Positions 21,958 through 34,113 of a stretch of DNA of 64,000 nt are shown here, piece by piece. The stretch lies in contig JAUDYN010000004.1 of NCBI GenBank assembly GCA_030407005.1, positions 310,001 through 374,000 on the forward strand, in the 5' to 3' direction. The notes beneath the pieces are model-generated. The model was given only the letters and a program-made list of their open reading frames with translations, had not been told where the DNA came from and made no database searches. The stretch's first letter is position 1. Every line of letters starts with the position of its first letter. Position numbers and translations under genes: made by a program. The DNA comes from Desarmillaria ectypa (lineage: Eukaryota; Basidiomycota; Agaricomycetes; Agaricales; Physalacriaceae).

Positions 21958-23345
21958 TGAATACGAGGATTAAATAGCTTAACAGCACTCGGTAGTAAAA
22001 AATGGATTTGTCTTGGCTTGGGAGTACATAACTACTGGTATTGGCCAATACAGTTTCCGTGCTCCATCTTCATGCGAAAAAGCCAAATTTGGGCAGCCAA
22101 TAAGGCTACTCAGCGCAAAAAATTCCCGTCTGCAATGGACGACTGCAGATGGTGTCCCTTGGCTCATTGAGTTCGGGTGTCATGAAACCCGTGGGATCTG
22201 AGCTGGAATTGAACAGACACTTCTCAGCAGAAGACGTTCTCACCTTCGTTTTGCACAGATCTGGATACGCTATCAGAGCTGATGCCAAGACCGAAGTCAC
22301 CGATGAGCAACAGATCGCATAGTTTTCCAAACCCAGGAGAATACAACATTTATGAACATTCTTGACTTTGGCAGAAGAACCCGAGGCGCCTGTATTTCTG
22401 TCTGTGATTCTAATCGAAGAAGCCGGCTATGTGTATGGAGCTGAGACTATGTTTCCTAAATCGGTGGAAAATACTGGGGATGATGGGATAACCACTCGGG
22501 ATGACGATAAAAATGGAATGAATCACATGTGGAATGCGCTGGTGCTAGAATAACGCAAGGATAGACTGCAAAGACGAGGCTGGATTGGGTGACGATAAAG
22601 TATCTTTTTGAGTTCATTGGCAGCTTACCGATAAGGGGAATTCTCCGAGTCGTTGGTTCATGTCTAATCGAACCATGAAAAAGCTTCTTTTAAAGGTAAG
22701 CAAGGAAATACGAGGGAAAGTATATAGTATGAATAGTTAAGAGAGGGATTCACATGTATATAGCAAATTCTGGATGCAGCCGGACGTTATGCTTTATCTA
22801 CTGCTTGCAATGGTTATATTGGAGTATCAGTAGAAGGCAAGTGGAAAAGCCGGTTACTGCCTTAAAAGGCTCGCAGCCTTTCTCACGTTACTAGAACGAC
22901 GCGTCGCACGATCATGTTGGCTTCGCCCATTGCGTCGGAAATATGGTGGAGAGACGTTTCTTCTTATTATGTCTTGCCCACCAGGCAATTTCTTTGGCCG
23001 AGGAATAGCCGGTGAGGAATCCGGAAAGTACAACGCTAAATTTCGCACGGATGTTGATGCTTTTAGGAGCTGTCAGTGGAATTTAACTTCTTTCCACAGA
23101 TATGCTCGCTAAACAAAAGTTTATTTCTCATACCCAGTGCTCCGGGTCATCCAAGGATGATATTGGGCGATGGCTTGGCTCCCTCTACAAGGAAAATTGG
23201 GGCGAAGAGCACTATGATGTAGGCTACTTAATAGTCTCCTTTGCTTCGGATACTGCTCACGCTTAAAGTCTCTAAAATTATCCGCGTTTCTGCATACATC
23301 TTCTTTCATACGAAGTCGCCTGTATACGCTTTGCTGTGGATACAC
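21958..23345. other. Intergenic, no recognised gene
   Basis: About 1.4 kb between LEU4 and the third MFS gene, which diverge. Short frames (22013-22201, 22362-22553, 22854-23048, 22930-23112) show no family resemblance. This region must hold both promoters. Confidence 0.5.
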
Positions 23346-25518
23346 ATGTCGCTGTCTGAAGTCCGCGGTACTTTGCTTCTCAAATCTATCGTATTGTCCT
23401 TACCATAACGAATCCTTTGACCCCATACTAGAATCCGGCTCCAACTCAAGTCTGATAACATCACCGTCAGTCGATGAGGCTTACCAATATTCGGCAGACA
23501 CAAGTACCAAGGAGCTGGAATGGAATGGACCCAATGATCCAAGCAATCCTCGTAACTGGAGCAACCGAAGACGCTGGACCGTTACATTGGTTGTCAGTAT
23601 TTTTACGTTCATCAGGTATGTATCCTCACGTCCAACAGAGCCGTAAGGCTAATAGACTCTGTCATATAAAAGCCCGGTGGCTTCATCCATATCGTCTCCT
23701 GCGTTGCCGATCATCTCTGATGCGCTGCATATTCCGCACGACTCTATTTTACAAAATATGTCGCTCTCCATTTTCGTCCTAGCATATGCACTTGGAGTAA
23801 GTCTCACTCCCTTTGACATCATTACACGCCGTTCAAGCTTGAAAAGCCTTTAATATGGGGACCGATGTCCGAGCTCTGTGGTCGTCTCATAGTTCTACAG
23901 GTGTCTAATATCTGGTTCTTAGGTATTTGCGCTTCTAATTGCTTTTTTTTCTGGCTTTGGCTGACAAATTGATTTGTTACCTGCAGTGTTTAACACCCTG
24001 TGTTCTATCGCCAAGACGCCCACACAAATGCTGATTTTCAGATTCCTAGCCGGTTTTGGCGGTGCTGCTCCCCAGTCCGTCGGTGGTGGTGTCGTGGGCG
24101 ATCTTTGGTCGCCAGAGGAGAGGGGAATGGCGATGAGTCTTTACTCCCTTGCTCCATTAGTCGGACCTTCCACCGGACCTTTAGTCGGCGGATGGATAGC
24201 CTCACGGGTCCGGTGGGAGTGGGTCTTTTGGAGTGTCAGCATCGCTGACGCCATCCTACAAATCGTGGGCTTCGTGGGTACTTTTCTTTTCACTGTGAAT
24301 ATTAACCCGCTCACCGTCTCCATAATAAGATCTTTCTGGAAGAGACGTATGTCCCGGAGCTGCAGAAGCGCAGGGCACGCGCTCTCAGGAAGTCTACCGG
24401 CAATGCTATGATTCGTTCGCGGTTCGAGACGCCTGACCGACATTGGGCGAGTGTCATGACCCAAGGCATGATCAAGCCGCTCAAGTTTCTGGCCACAGAA
24501 CCCATTGTACAGGTCTTTGCCCTATATATGGCTGTCCTATATGGCGTGTTGTATCTGAGTATTTCGTGTGGGTGCAAATTTCCTTTTTTTAAAATTTTTT
24601 TCAAGACAGTATTTGATCATCCAAACAGCTTTCGTCAAGATATACACTGATCAATACCATGAAAACACTGGAATCGCAGGCTTGCACTATCTCGCAATCG
24701 CCTTGGGATCTACAGGTGAGATCATTCCGTCCTTTTATAGACTCCCCAGTTGATTTGATCTCACCAGTCGGAGGACAAGTTGGTGCACGCGTCTTGAATA
24801 AGATTTACGTCCGGTTGAAAGCCAAAAATGGCGGGATTGGCACCCCTGAAATGAGGTCGTGTTCCAGTCTCATGACGAATCTTGTGAAAAGCTTGAAGTT
24901 GATCTATGATTCAGATTACCGGTTCTGATGGTTTCTGCGACCACGCTTCCGATTGGATTGTTGATATACGGATGGACTGCTAATGCACATATCCTTTGGC
25001 TTCTTCCTGGTGTGTGTTGCTCTTCCAGTGCCTCCAACTCAACTGAGGCTCGCTGATAGATATCGGTGTATTCATATATTCCATCGGAATCGGTACGTTT
25101 CTCACAAGTTATCAATGTACTACTAAGTCAGCGTGATGTATCAGGCGGGAATTGGACGTGCATACAGACTTATTTGGTGACCAGTGAACGGTAATTTGAG
25201 AGACAAGAACTCACATTACTTTCACAGGTGGATAATTACGCGCTCCACGCTGCCAGTGCTATCGCAGGAGTATCATCATTCAGAGCCTTCGCCGGATTTG
25301 GATTTCCTCTCTTCGCTGACAAAATGTACGGGAGACTTGGGGACGGTACGCAACTTTCCCAGCCAAACCAATGAACGTCAACCTCATATTCTCTAGGCTG
25401 GGGTAACTCCATCCTGGCTTTGATTTGCTTGGTCATTGGCTGCCCGGCACCTTTTGTTTTCTATAGATATGGTCCCCAGTTACGAGCGTGGAACAAGGCA
25501 ACTTCCATCGAACAATGA
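23346..25518 (+). CDS. MFS transporter, drug:H+ antiporter type
   Basis: A polytopic membrane transporter of the fungal polyamine/multidrug MFS group, distinct from the decayed pair at 3-10 kb. It has many short exons, starting 23346-23367, 23432-23615, 23673-23795, 23847-23922, 23987-24273 and 24330 on. Each junction keeps the frame. Landmarks are NDPSNPRNWS before the first membrane segment, ALPIISDALHI, GPMSELCGRL (the loop 2-3 motif), MLIFRFLAGFGGAAPQS, SLAPLVGPSTGPLVGGWI (motif C-like), a central loop with RRARALRKSTGN, LKAKNGGIGTPEMR, AFAGFGFPLFADKMYG and GWGNSILALI. The first small exon is inferred: a 64-nt intron joins ATGTCGCTG to the frame. The exon junction near 24555-24600 is the least certain. 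No stop or frameshift is required. Substrate unknown. Confidence 0.8.
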
Positions 25519-26802
25519 TATGCTTTACCCACAGCCCACCTGTAATATTCTAATTCACCGCGGGCGGCCTTCCATTCTGCCTTTCTCTCACACTCTCACT
25601 CTTCTTCTCACACCGGCTACAGTGGATACATTTTTGAGCCATCTGGGTAAGGAAGCATGCTAGCATATATTATCCCCGCCACACTGAGAACCCCAAAGCG
25701 ACATCTACACGACCTGAAATCCCTGGGTTGGTCCTTAGTGTAACGTTACAGTGTGGAATTTCTGTATCAGAAATTCAGAACCGCGATGGTCATCACGGTC
25801 CGAGCTGTTTCTTTTTTAACGCATGACGATAAAGTAACTTATACGTTGGCTCCACCTAAATTCTTGAATACGAGGAGTGGATGCGAAGGATACATGATCA
25901 AGGCAGACACTATTGTAGTCATTCGCTCGGAGCTTTAGGGAGTCTATCCGGTCTTCTCGGCAAATCGAGCCGATGCTGCGGCAACACTAACCGGTCTTGG
26001 CATCTGCATACCAATGAACTCACCCCAGCCACCACCAATTCCTCTCGATGTGCCGCCATCAACTACCGCATTGCCATAGATAACTGGCATATTTGTTTTG
26101 AGGAACTGAGGACTGGAGGACTGGAACATTTGCGCCAGCTCAATACGACCAAAAGATCTAACACCGGCGAATCGACGAGATTTCATAATCGCAAAGGAGC
26201 TGCAGAGCTGGATAATGCGTAAAATGTATAATCCTGGGATAGGACAGTTACAGCGCTCACTGAGAGTCCGGCATGAGGCTGATATGCCAGACTAACATGC
26301 TTGCATCTATTTCCCTATTTTCTGTTGTTGTCATGTCTCCTAATGAAGGAATGGAGGCTGGGGATAACAACGCTGTTCTACGATATCTCCATGATGAATA
26401 GAAGCAAGGATGCAGGGAGTATAGATGTCAACCCGGGCCTACAGACGTTCGACTGGGCCTGAATCTTGAGCCAGTTGGCTGGACTGTTCTTCTCCTGGAG
26501 ACATAGGCCTAAGGAAAGAGAGCGGTACGTCTCCCTAGGCAGATTTCCAGGCAGAAAGTTTCGCAAGTATGCGGGTATGTGAAGAGTATATATTACTGGT
26601 CTGGTAGACCCATTGTGGCCAAGATAGGGTGTGGCAGGTAGAGATCGACTACGGAAAATGCAAGCTGCAACGCTGCATCCTACGCAGCAGTTAATACGAT
26701 AGCTACAACGCGATGACAGGAGACCCACCTCATCCTCCCAAGCGACTAGGCACGACCAAAAAGCCACCAAGCAGCCAACCGAGAGTTGCTGGCACAGACA
26801 AA
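25519..26802. other. Intergenic with an unassigned minus-strand frame
   Basis: The best frame is 25944-26186 on the minus strand (80 aa, including a Gly-rich GGTSRGIGGGWGEF run), which reads like a fragment of a real protein but matches nothing I recognise. The minus-strand frame 26378-26833 overlaps the end of the next gene and looks like chance. Confidence 0.4.
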
Positions 26803-28422
26803 TCACTTCCTGCGAGGACGCCTCGGACCACATTGATAGTTTTTCGTTGGGACCCTCGGGAACATGAGCGTCTCTACCTCTGATATCTCCCGTTCAATAA
26901 CCTGGTCCGCGTCCTCGGTCCGCTTCCCCTTTTCGGTATACACCGCCTGTAATAATGCTTCCTCAAGGGGAATCAAATCAAGCCGTGCGCTCGATGGAAC
27001 TTCCCTCTTCCCATTAATCATGTCAAGCGTCGGAACGACATGGCGTCCGAGGTCACGCCTGCTCCTCTTCATCGAGGCAAGAAGAAGGGTCAACAACCTA
27101 GGATCCATCAGCTGCATATCTTTATCCAGCTCCGATTCGCCCAAAAATGCCGGCATCCAATTTTGTTTATCGTGATGGATCTTCCGAGCGAGATGTTCGA
27201 CGACGTGCCCAAACGTCTTGGCGTTTACGGGAATTCCGAACTTTATGAACCCGCGAAGGCAGACGAGGGCCCCGACGTAGTCGCCGAGGGCGAGAAACAT
27301 GAGTAGCATCGAGTTGAGAAGTTTTTGGTCCCTGTAGAGCTCGCCCATGTCGACGAATGAGGTTTTAGACTCTTCAGTATTGAAATGAATGGCGACCATA
27401 TCGCGATAGAGATGACGGGGGGTAAACTGGTCCTTTCCCGGTACCCGGCCTTTGCGTCTAGGCTTGTAGTAACGTCCCATAGTGGTGCAGAGATGCTGGA
27501 AGGTGTACGCATCGGGGCCGATACCTGTGGCAGCGTGCAGGTTTCGAAGGACCTCATAGTATGATAGAACGCGTGGGTAGATCCAGAACGAGCCGAGTTT
27601 GACTTCTCGAGAAATGAGGACGTTGAAAACAGAAGTATCAGCACCGATGTCGCGCTCCTTCATGAGATTCATGACCTCCTCGAGAGAGGTCTTGTCATTT
27701 GTGCCGGTGTCGGACATGCGCGCAATGACGGATACGAATGGGCGAAGAATCTTCTCTTCGTTATCGGGTCTCAGCTTCCGCAAAGATTCGAAAGCCCCGT
27801 CCAAGTTACCTGCCTGTGTCTGCAAGTTGACGAGCTTATTAACGACCGCGGTAGATGGGGCATAATCCTTTCCCTTGCTCTTGATAAATATCTCTACGAG
27901 ATCTGCTCCCGCGGCAGCATGCGACGACCAGTCAAACGCATCCATAAGATTTAACAGCTGCGTTTCCTGGAACGAAGAGGCTGCAAATATCCGATGAAGA
28001 CCAACCCTTAGCCGCCCCTTCTGCTTTGGCAACGACAACCCCAGCCATTTTGCCACCTTGAAACAAGCTCTGAGATGGTTTGGTACTCGCAGACATTCTG
28101 CCTCCATCCGTTCATATACAGATATCCCCACGTCCCAAGACCGATGCTGAACGAGCAGCGTCAGGATCCTTTGGAAGACGATATCCCGAGACGAGGTATA
28201 CGCGTCACGATGGTTGAGTTTCTTTTGCACAAAGTCCTGAACCTTATCGGTGCCATGCGCAGGGGACGAGAGTAAGGAAGAGAGCTTGCTCAGGGAATCG
28301 AGGAGTCTCTGCTGGCTCCCTGAGTCTTTGCCGCCCTTCCATTGTGAGATGGTCGAGGTAAAGGTGCGAGTGGAGAATAAGTGCTGCGCCCATCGTCCCG
28401 CATATAGGCCTCTTCTAATCAT
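26803..28422 (-). CDS. PPR-like mitochondrial protein, 539 aa
   Basis: A single-exon gene. The N-terminus MIRRGLYAGRWAQHLFSTRTFTS is basic and Ser/Thr-rich, a typical mitochondrial presequence. The rest is helical, with repeats spaced like pentatricopeptide repeats: VNKLVNLQTQAGNLDGAFESL, TSVFNVLISREVKLGSF, PDAYTFQHLCTTMGRY and LLMFLALGDYVGALVCLRGF. PPR-type proteins in fungal mitochondria bind transcripts or the ribosome and act in RNA stability or translation. The repeats are degenerate, so the exact role and orthologue are not clear. The tail after about residue 490 is charged. The long uninterrupted frame and presequence make it a solid gene. Confidence 0.75.
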   Translation of the reverse strand: MIRRGLYAGRWAQHLFSTRTFTSTISQWKGGKDSGSQQRLLDSLSKLSSLLSSPAHGTDKVQDFVQKKLNHRDAYTSSRDIVFQRILTLLVQHRSWDVGISVYERMEAECLRVPNHLRACFKVAKWLGLSLPKQKGRLRVGLHRIFAASSFQETQLLNLMDAFDWSSHAAAGADLVEIFIKSKGKDYAPSTAVVNKLVNLQTQAGNLDGAFESLRKLRPDNEEKILRPFVSVIARMSDTGTNDKTSLEEVMNLMKERDIGADTSVFNVLISREVKLGSFWIYPRVLSYYEVLRNLHAATGIGPDAYTFQHLCTTMGRYYKPRRKGRVPGKDQFTPRHLYRDMVAIHFNTEESKTSFVDMGELYRDQKLLNSMLLMFLALGDYVGALVCLRGFIKFGIPVNAKTFGHVVEHLARKIHHDKQNWMPAFLGESELDKDMQLMDPRLLTLLLASMKRSRRDLGRHVVPTLDMINGKREVPSSARLDLIPLEEALLQAVYTEKGKRTEDADQVIEREISEVETLMFPRVPTKNYQCGPRRPRRK

Positions 28423-29473
28423 GAAAAGCGGTCATGCAGAACGGCGAATTCCTAGCCTGGACGCGACCGAGGAAGAACGTGGTAGTGGTGAAGGAAATTT
28501 TGTGCACAGCCACAACAAACAACGCGTCTCGGCAATTGCCAAACAACATTCCCGTTCAGGAATTCACCTTAACCACGACGCCAATGGCCTGCGATCCTCT
28601 CGATGCAGCTATGTACTCAGACAGTGTGTCACACTTAACTAGTAAACTTCAGTGTTTAAGAATACTGCAATGGTCAAGCATAGCTTCCCCCCTTCGTAAA
28701 GCCTAGTACCGACCTACCATCATAGTGAAGTTGTGTAATGTAGAGAAAAGGCCAAAAACGGCGCATACGTAGCAGTCCAAAGGCAAAGATAATCAAAGAT
28801 CAAGAAATGACGTAGCTAAGAATTCTTACAGAAATCATATTTCTTCCAACCAAGCCACATTTTACCGCTCCTCATCTTTTTCACTTCTCTTTAGATGAGG
28901 ATGTAATGCATGGGGAAATCTCCATCCAAGCCACAGATACTGGGCAGCGATAGTTTGTCGGAGAGAGACGGCGAATTCGTCGTGGTCTTCGAGCTTATAA
29001 TTCATATGCAGCCACGAATTGGCTCCTGGAACCTCCAATATCAGTAACAAGTACAATACAAGTCAGAAAAGTGGATACACTCCAATATGTATAGTTTCAC
29101 AGTATATCCAGAGAGACGTCCTGGCGCAGTCCAAGTGACGCAAGTATGAGAAGACTTTCCAACTGTGGTATCTTCCAACTCAAAGGGATCTGCACTCTGG
29201 GCATAAGGCAAAGTAGGGTTCCCTGCCATTATTGCCCAGAGGATGCGCATCGTATTGGGTTGGTGGGGCACCCGTGGAAGGGAGTATAAGAGGCTCCCAG
29301 ATACTATATCATTGTGGCGACATAATATTTTAAAGAGCTGCAGCATTGTACGGAGGAGAAGGCATGCCATCACTAGACTCGAGCTACTACCCAGCTCGGT
29401 TGATGGCTCTGATGACTATTCCGGTGTAAGTATGCCAATTACCACAAACAGCGAATACCTCAAAAATGGATGG
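28423..29473. other. Intergenic with two minus-strand frames that may be exons
   Basis: Minus-strand frames 29373-29041 and 29056-28862 could be successive exons; the second contains GANSWLHMNYKLEDHDEF and LWLGWRFPHALHPHLK, which look protein-like. I do not recognise the family, could not fix a splice between them, and saw no clear start. It may be a small gene or a remnant. Confidence 0.35.
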
Positions 29474-31137
29474 CTATTCGTCTTCACTCTCAGACCCTGT
29501 CTCTTCGGAATCCTCTTGCTCGTCAAGTACCCCCGTCCAGTCGGATATCTCTAATCTTTCATTCTTCACCGATTCTGAAAGTAGACATTTAGCAGACATT
29601 AGTGTTTGCACGACCACAATCTTACCTCCGGCGTTAACATCATACCCAGCCTGTGTAACACACCGCGAAAGTTCAGCCTTGGCGCCAACTTTCGTATTCT
29701 TCCCAAGAATACATCCATCCAATCTTGCGCCATCCGCAACCACACAGTGGTCCAGGAGCACACATCCAACAATTTTAGTCATCTTGCCGATGACACAATG
29801 ACTCCCGATCACCGACTTTTTCACTGACGTTCGCTCGCCTATCTTTGTCGATGGTCCGACCATGCTGTCTGCTGATATCTGCGCTTTCTGGTCAATGAGT
29901 GACCTGTCTGTAGGGACGCTGGGAATGATGAGACGGCGGTTCATCTCAAAGTAGGCATGAAGAGTGTTGAGCCGAGCAGTAGGCTCCTGCTCGCGATGAA
30001 GGACGATGCCAACGCGTAGGCTGGATGTAGTAGGCGATCCGCTACCTTCGTCGCTGGCAGAGTCTTTGGGATGTGAGGATGGAATCGGTGGTTCGTCGTA
30101 CAGGGTGGAATGGAGGAGCGCCGTGCTCTGGGTGGGGGCATTGGTGATGGGGTTCAGTACGTGACTGTACTTTTCTCTTCGGGTTCGTTGGTATGGTACT
30201 TTGCATAGCCAAGGAATGAAATCTTCTCGGAATGAGTCAACATGCGGTTTTTCTTGTAGCAGGTCTAGGACAGTACGTCGGCAGACGTAGACGTGCGAGT
30301 CGCGATACTTTGTCGATGCTTTGGTTCGTGGATATCTAAGCAAACAGTTGATAGCAGCAACAACGAGAACGCGTAGTGCTTACAAGGTAAGAAGGGACAT
30401 CCTAAGCTCCAGCTCTTCGCCGTTCAGATCCCTGTCATCTGCAGTGTCGACATGAAGCAGAGTGCCACTTTTATCATCCCACACTATGGCGACTGGAGGA
30501 AAAGCAGGACTCCAGTCATCTGGCTCGCTTGCTTTCTCCGTCTCATTCGATGTAAACCAGCATGCGGTTGCGATGGCGCCGTCAGATATTCGGTCAGATC
30601 TAAACTTATTCAAGATAGTGGTAAGGGTAAGAGAGGGTGGAGGTAGGAAATCGCAGGGCAAGACGACAAAATCTGACTGTATACGGTGAGCAAAGTGCCG
30701 CAATAAAGAGCAGGTCCCGACGCTGGCGTCCATGATCTCGTCGTACGTCTGCAAGTCGATACGCAACGACAGGTTTATTTTCGAGTGAATATGATTGGAG
30801 ATTGCATGACGATGGACCGTCGGGCAAATGAGTACGACGTCTACATAATGGAACATCAGCCCTGAAGGCGGCCAATGGTGCAAGCGACGCACCCTTGATG
30901 CCTGAGAGCTCCAGCCAAGCAAAAACATAGTCTATCATAGGCTTATTCGCGACAGGTAGAAGAGCCTTTGGGCACGGTTCATCGCCGTAGTCGCTGGTCA
31001 AAGGTATCAGTCTGCGACGGAGTCAGTACTGGAAAAATGCTATCAGAATGTTGTACGTACTCGGCACCAAACCCAGCGAGGACGACGGCAGTGAATTCGC
31101 GAGTGACGGACGGCGATATTGAGACGTCGAGATCCAT
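29474..31137 (-). CDS. GCD1: Translation initiation factor eIF2B subunit gamma
   Basis: Part of the catalytic subcomplex of eIF2B, the guanine-nucleotide exchange factor that recycles eIF2 and is the target of stress control of translation. Exons 31137-31061, 31011-30893, 30840-30384 and 30335-29474 give 504 aa. The N-terminal nucleotidyltransferase-like domain has VVLAGFGAELIPLT, PKALLPVANKPMIDY and DFVVLPCDFL. The C-terminal left-handed beta-helix has hexapeptide repeats: VGPSTKIGERTSVKKSVIGSHCVIG and GCVLLDHCVVADGARLDGCILG. The C-terminus is acidic (DEQEDSEETGSESEDE). Its start lies 77 bp from the start of a kinase gene on the other strand. Confidence 0.93.
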
Positions 31138-31214
31138 GGTGGTAGTGTAGAAACAAGGTTTAATGTCGAGTCACACGGCGAGCGCGACTTTGCTTCGAAC
31201 GTCCATGTGCGCGG
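31138..31214. promoter_or_regulatory. 77-bp divergent promoter/5' leader region
   Basis: Only 77 bp separate the start codons of eIF2B gamma (minus) and the STE20-like kinase (plus), so their 5' leaders and core promoters must overlap. No TATA box was seen. Confidence 0.6.
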
Positions 31215-31291
31215 ATGTCGCAGCCGTCTGTCCTCACCCTATACAAGCGTCTCGAGACCATTGGCAGAGGCGCCTATGGTTCTGTCTCTAA
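31205..31291 (+). other. Overlapping upstream ORF on the kinase transcript
   Basis: An ATG ten bases upstream of the kinase ATG opens a 28-codon frame (+2 relative to the kinase) that ends at TAA in 31289-31291, inside the kinase coding sequence. Ribosomes starting there could not translate the kinase, so it would lower its expression if used. Confidence 0.55.
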
Positions 31292-34051
31292 GGGCATCCA
31301 TATACCTACCGGGAACGTTGTCGCTCTAAAAATCATCGACCTCGACACTGCCGACGATGATGTCGGCGACATCCAACGCGAGGTGGCATTGCTGTCGCAG
31401 CTGCGAGATGCCCCTAACATTACTAAGTATTTCGGCTGCTACATGGACGGCCCTAGGGTGTGGATTGCAATGGAGTACGCTGACGGAGGCAGCGTGCTGT
31501 CCCTGATGAAGGCATCGCGGGGAGGCTGTTTGGAAGAGAAATTCATGGCGGTCATCGTCCGTGAGGTGCTCATTGGATTGAGCTACCTCCACAAGGTCCC
31601 TGTCATTCACAGGGACCTCAAAGCCGCCAACGTTCTCGTCAGCGCGACGTGCAAGGTCATGATATGCGATTTTGGTGTGTCGGCGCTGCTGGCAACGACA
31701 TCGAGCAAACGGAACACGATGACGGGGACGCTGCACTTCATGGCGCCAGAAGTGCTGCATACGAACCCGGCGTACGATGCAAAAATCGACATATGGAGCC
31801 TGGGTATCATGATATATGAGATGGCGAAGGGGTCCCCTCCTCATTCCAACCTTGCAAGTGCAGAAGCCATCGTCGATACTATTTCGAAGATGAAGCCCCC
31901 TCGACTGCAGGATAGTGAAGCTGGAAAGGATATGAGGGACTTCATGGCAATGTGTCTCCGAGAGCTACCCAGCGAGGTGTGTAACTAATGTTTCTTTCTG
32001 TTCTGCCTTGGTCTCACGGACTGGGTAGCGTTCATCGGCGGACGAGTTGTTCAAAGCCAAGTGGATGAAATCCAATGCCAAGGTTCCCAATTTCATTCTA
32101 CATGAAGCAGTTCGTCGTCTGCATCAAGCAGGACCAAGGGCGAGTCTAGCAGGACCTCTGGCTTGGGAAGTTGACGAGTACGTTGCATCCAGTATTTACA
32201 TCGGCATCATCCTTAACCAGCTTATGCAGACTTGACGAGAATAGCGACGACGAGCGACCTTGGGAATTCGATACCGTTCGCGGGCGCCCATTCGCCACAA
32301 TCGAAGACGAGTTTATTCCACTGGACGCTGACGATGAAGAACTGCCGCCTCCTCCACCGCCTTCCACGCGCCCCACACTTCCTTCTTCGCTTCGCGGTCT
32401 ATTCGAAGATGAATTGGCCCCAGATCCTTTTAGTCACCAACTGTCTCTGCCTCAACGAAGTACTCCCAGCCCACCTCCGCCAAAATCAACACCTAGTTAC
32501 GACCGCACCATAAAGGCGCCTACCTCGCCCATTGGAGGCTTCATCCAAAGTCTTACTCACGACGTCGCTGAGACCGCACGAAATTTCGTATTCCCCAAGT
32601 CAGCTCGTTCAAGATCCGGACTATCCAGCATATCCGGTTCTGATGATGAACGGTCGCAGCCACCATTTCCATTCCCATCACGAGGGGAGAATATACCTTC
32701 CCAAGAGCCGAATATGCTCTTAACCATCGACATCGACAAAGCCGTAGAAGCAGCCCAGAACACCACGCTCTCCGCTCGGTCTACCCACTCATATCGCGAC
32801 ATTCGGTCTACGCGAGGACTTGCTGATATCGAGATACCCCCTCCTTCCCAAGATACCAAACCCATTGAACTCTCAACGACACCCAATGTCGCCCCGACAT
32901 CTGATGCCCCGAATTCGACACTTACAGCAAGAACTCAAACACTCTTAAAACGCTCTCCCATGCTGGTAGACAGCGAGCCTCAAAGGGGCCGACGTCAGGT
33001 TGACCTGGCATCCCCCACTGCGTTCCAATTCCCCCCTTCTTCATCAAACTCCGCATTGTCTGTAATACAATCCACGTTACCCTTACATCCACAAAGATTA
33101 CGCAAAGATACACCTATAACGAAGAACCTGTCTCAATCTTCCCACCAGTCGACGTATTCTCTAGACATATCGGGGAATGTACGACGTGCACCATCCGTGT
33201 CTAGTCCTCGATCTTCTCCACCGATAGCCAGAACGCGGTCTGCGACCGCACTCCCAGAGACAGTCGTGTACAAGGCAGGGCCGGCTCCTCTACAAAGCCC
33301 ATCCCCCCCTCTAATGCCCCCCGTCAAACCTTTTGCGGGCCGTCGCGATCGCAGCGGTAGCGATTCAAGTGGGTCCTACAGAACCAATGGTTTAGGCACA
33401 CCGGGACTGAAAGATGTCCTGAAGGTTTGTTATCCCCTGCCTCTGCTTACAAAATCACACTTAAGTTTCACCCGGTAGATCCCTTCTCTCACCTCCGAGC
33501 ATCAGCTTGGCCTGTCCGACTTGCTTCCCCCTTCACCGTCAGCGACAGGTACATCTACACGGAATTTCTCGCCGACGCCTAGCCATCTCAACTCTTCGAC
33601 CACGTACACCCCTTACCCCTTCTCAGCCCAGAATCCGGCCTTCAAAGACGCCGCACCGTCAGTAGGGTCGTCGTCGTTCACACTGGGTCTCCCTCGAACC
33701 AGTTCTCCGCCGCCTTTGGATATGCGGTCCGAACCCCTTACTTTGGGGCACTCTCGAACAGAGTCGCATTCAGTCAATCTCCCAACATCTTTGTCTTCGC
33801 CCATCTTGCCGTCTCTACGGCCTCTTGATTACTCCGCCTTGGTTGGAGCGGACCAGACGCGTGCAGAGCTAGCTAGGACCATCGAGGATCTCAGTCGTTG
33901 TCTTGCTGTAGTCGAGGTCGGACTCAACAGCATGCTCGACAGCGTCCGGGGAGACGCGATCGAGGAAGAGCAAGAGGACTCCTTCATCGACGGTAGCTAC
34001 GCGGACACATTGGCGGACTACACACACGCCAATGGTGTAACATCGCCGTAA
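31215..34051 (+). CDS. STE20/GCK-type serine/threonine kinase (Kic1/Nak1-like)
   Basis: Exons 31215-31976, 32029-32177, 32230-33424 and 33479-34051 give 892 aa. The kinase domain occupies about residues 8-275: glycine loop GRGAYGSV, lysine in VALKII, HRDLKAANVL catalytic loop, DFGVSA, and TMTGTLHFMAPEVL activation segment. The residues needed for catalysis are present. The remaining 600 residues are Ser/Pro-rich and probably disordered, with an acidic start (DENSDDERPWE), a poly-Pro run and a short helical C-terminus (TRAELARTIEDLSRCLAVVEVGL). This layout fits germinal-centre kinases that act upstream of NDR kinases in polarity and cell separation. I infer the Kic1/Nak1 group from the kinase-domain sequence; a Sps1/Don3-type assignment is possible. 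Confidence 0.88.
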
Positions 34052-34113
34052 CGCTCATTGATGACCATTACGAAAGGAAGGATACATTTATATTTAGAGG
34101 GGAACATCTCATA

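Noticed and set aside
26378..26833. Minus-strand 151-aa cysteine-rich frame
   Set aside because: It overlaps the 3' end of the PPR gene in another frame and has no family resemblance.
29243..29827. Plus-strand frames beside eIF2B gamma
   Set aside because: They are antisense to the eIF2B gamma beta-helix exon or run into it without domain support.
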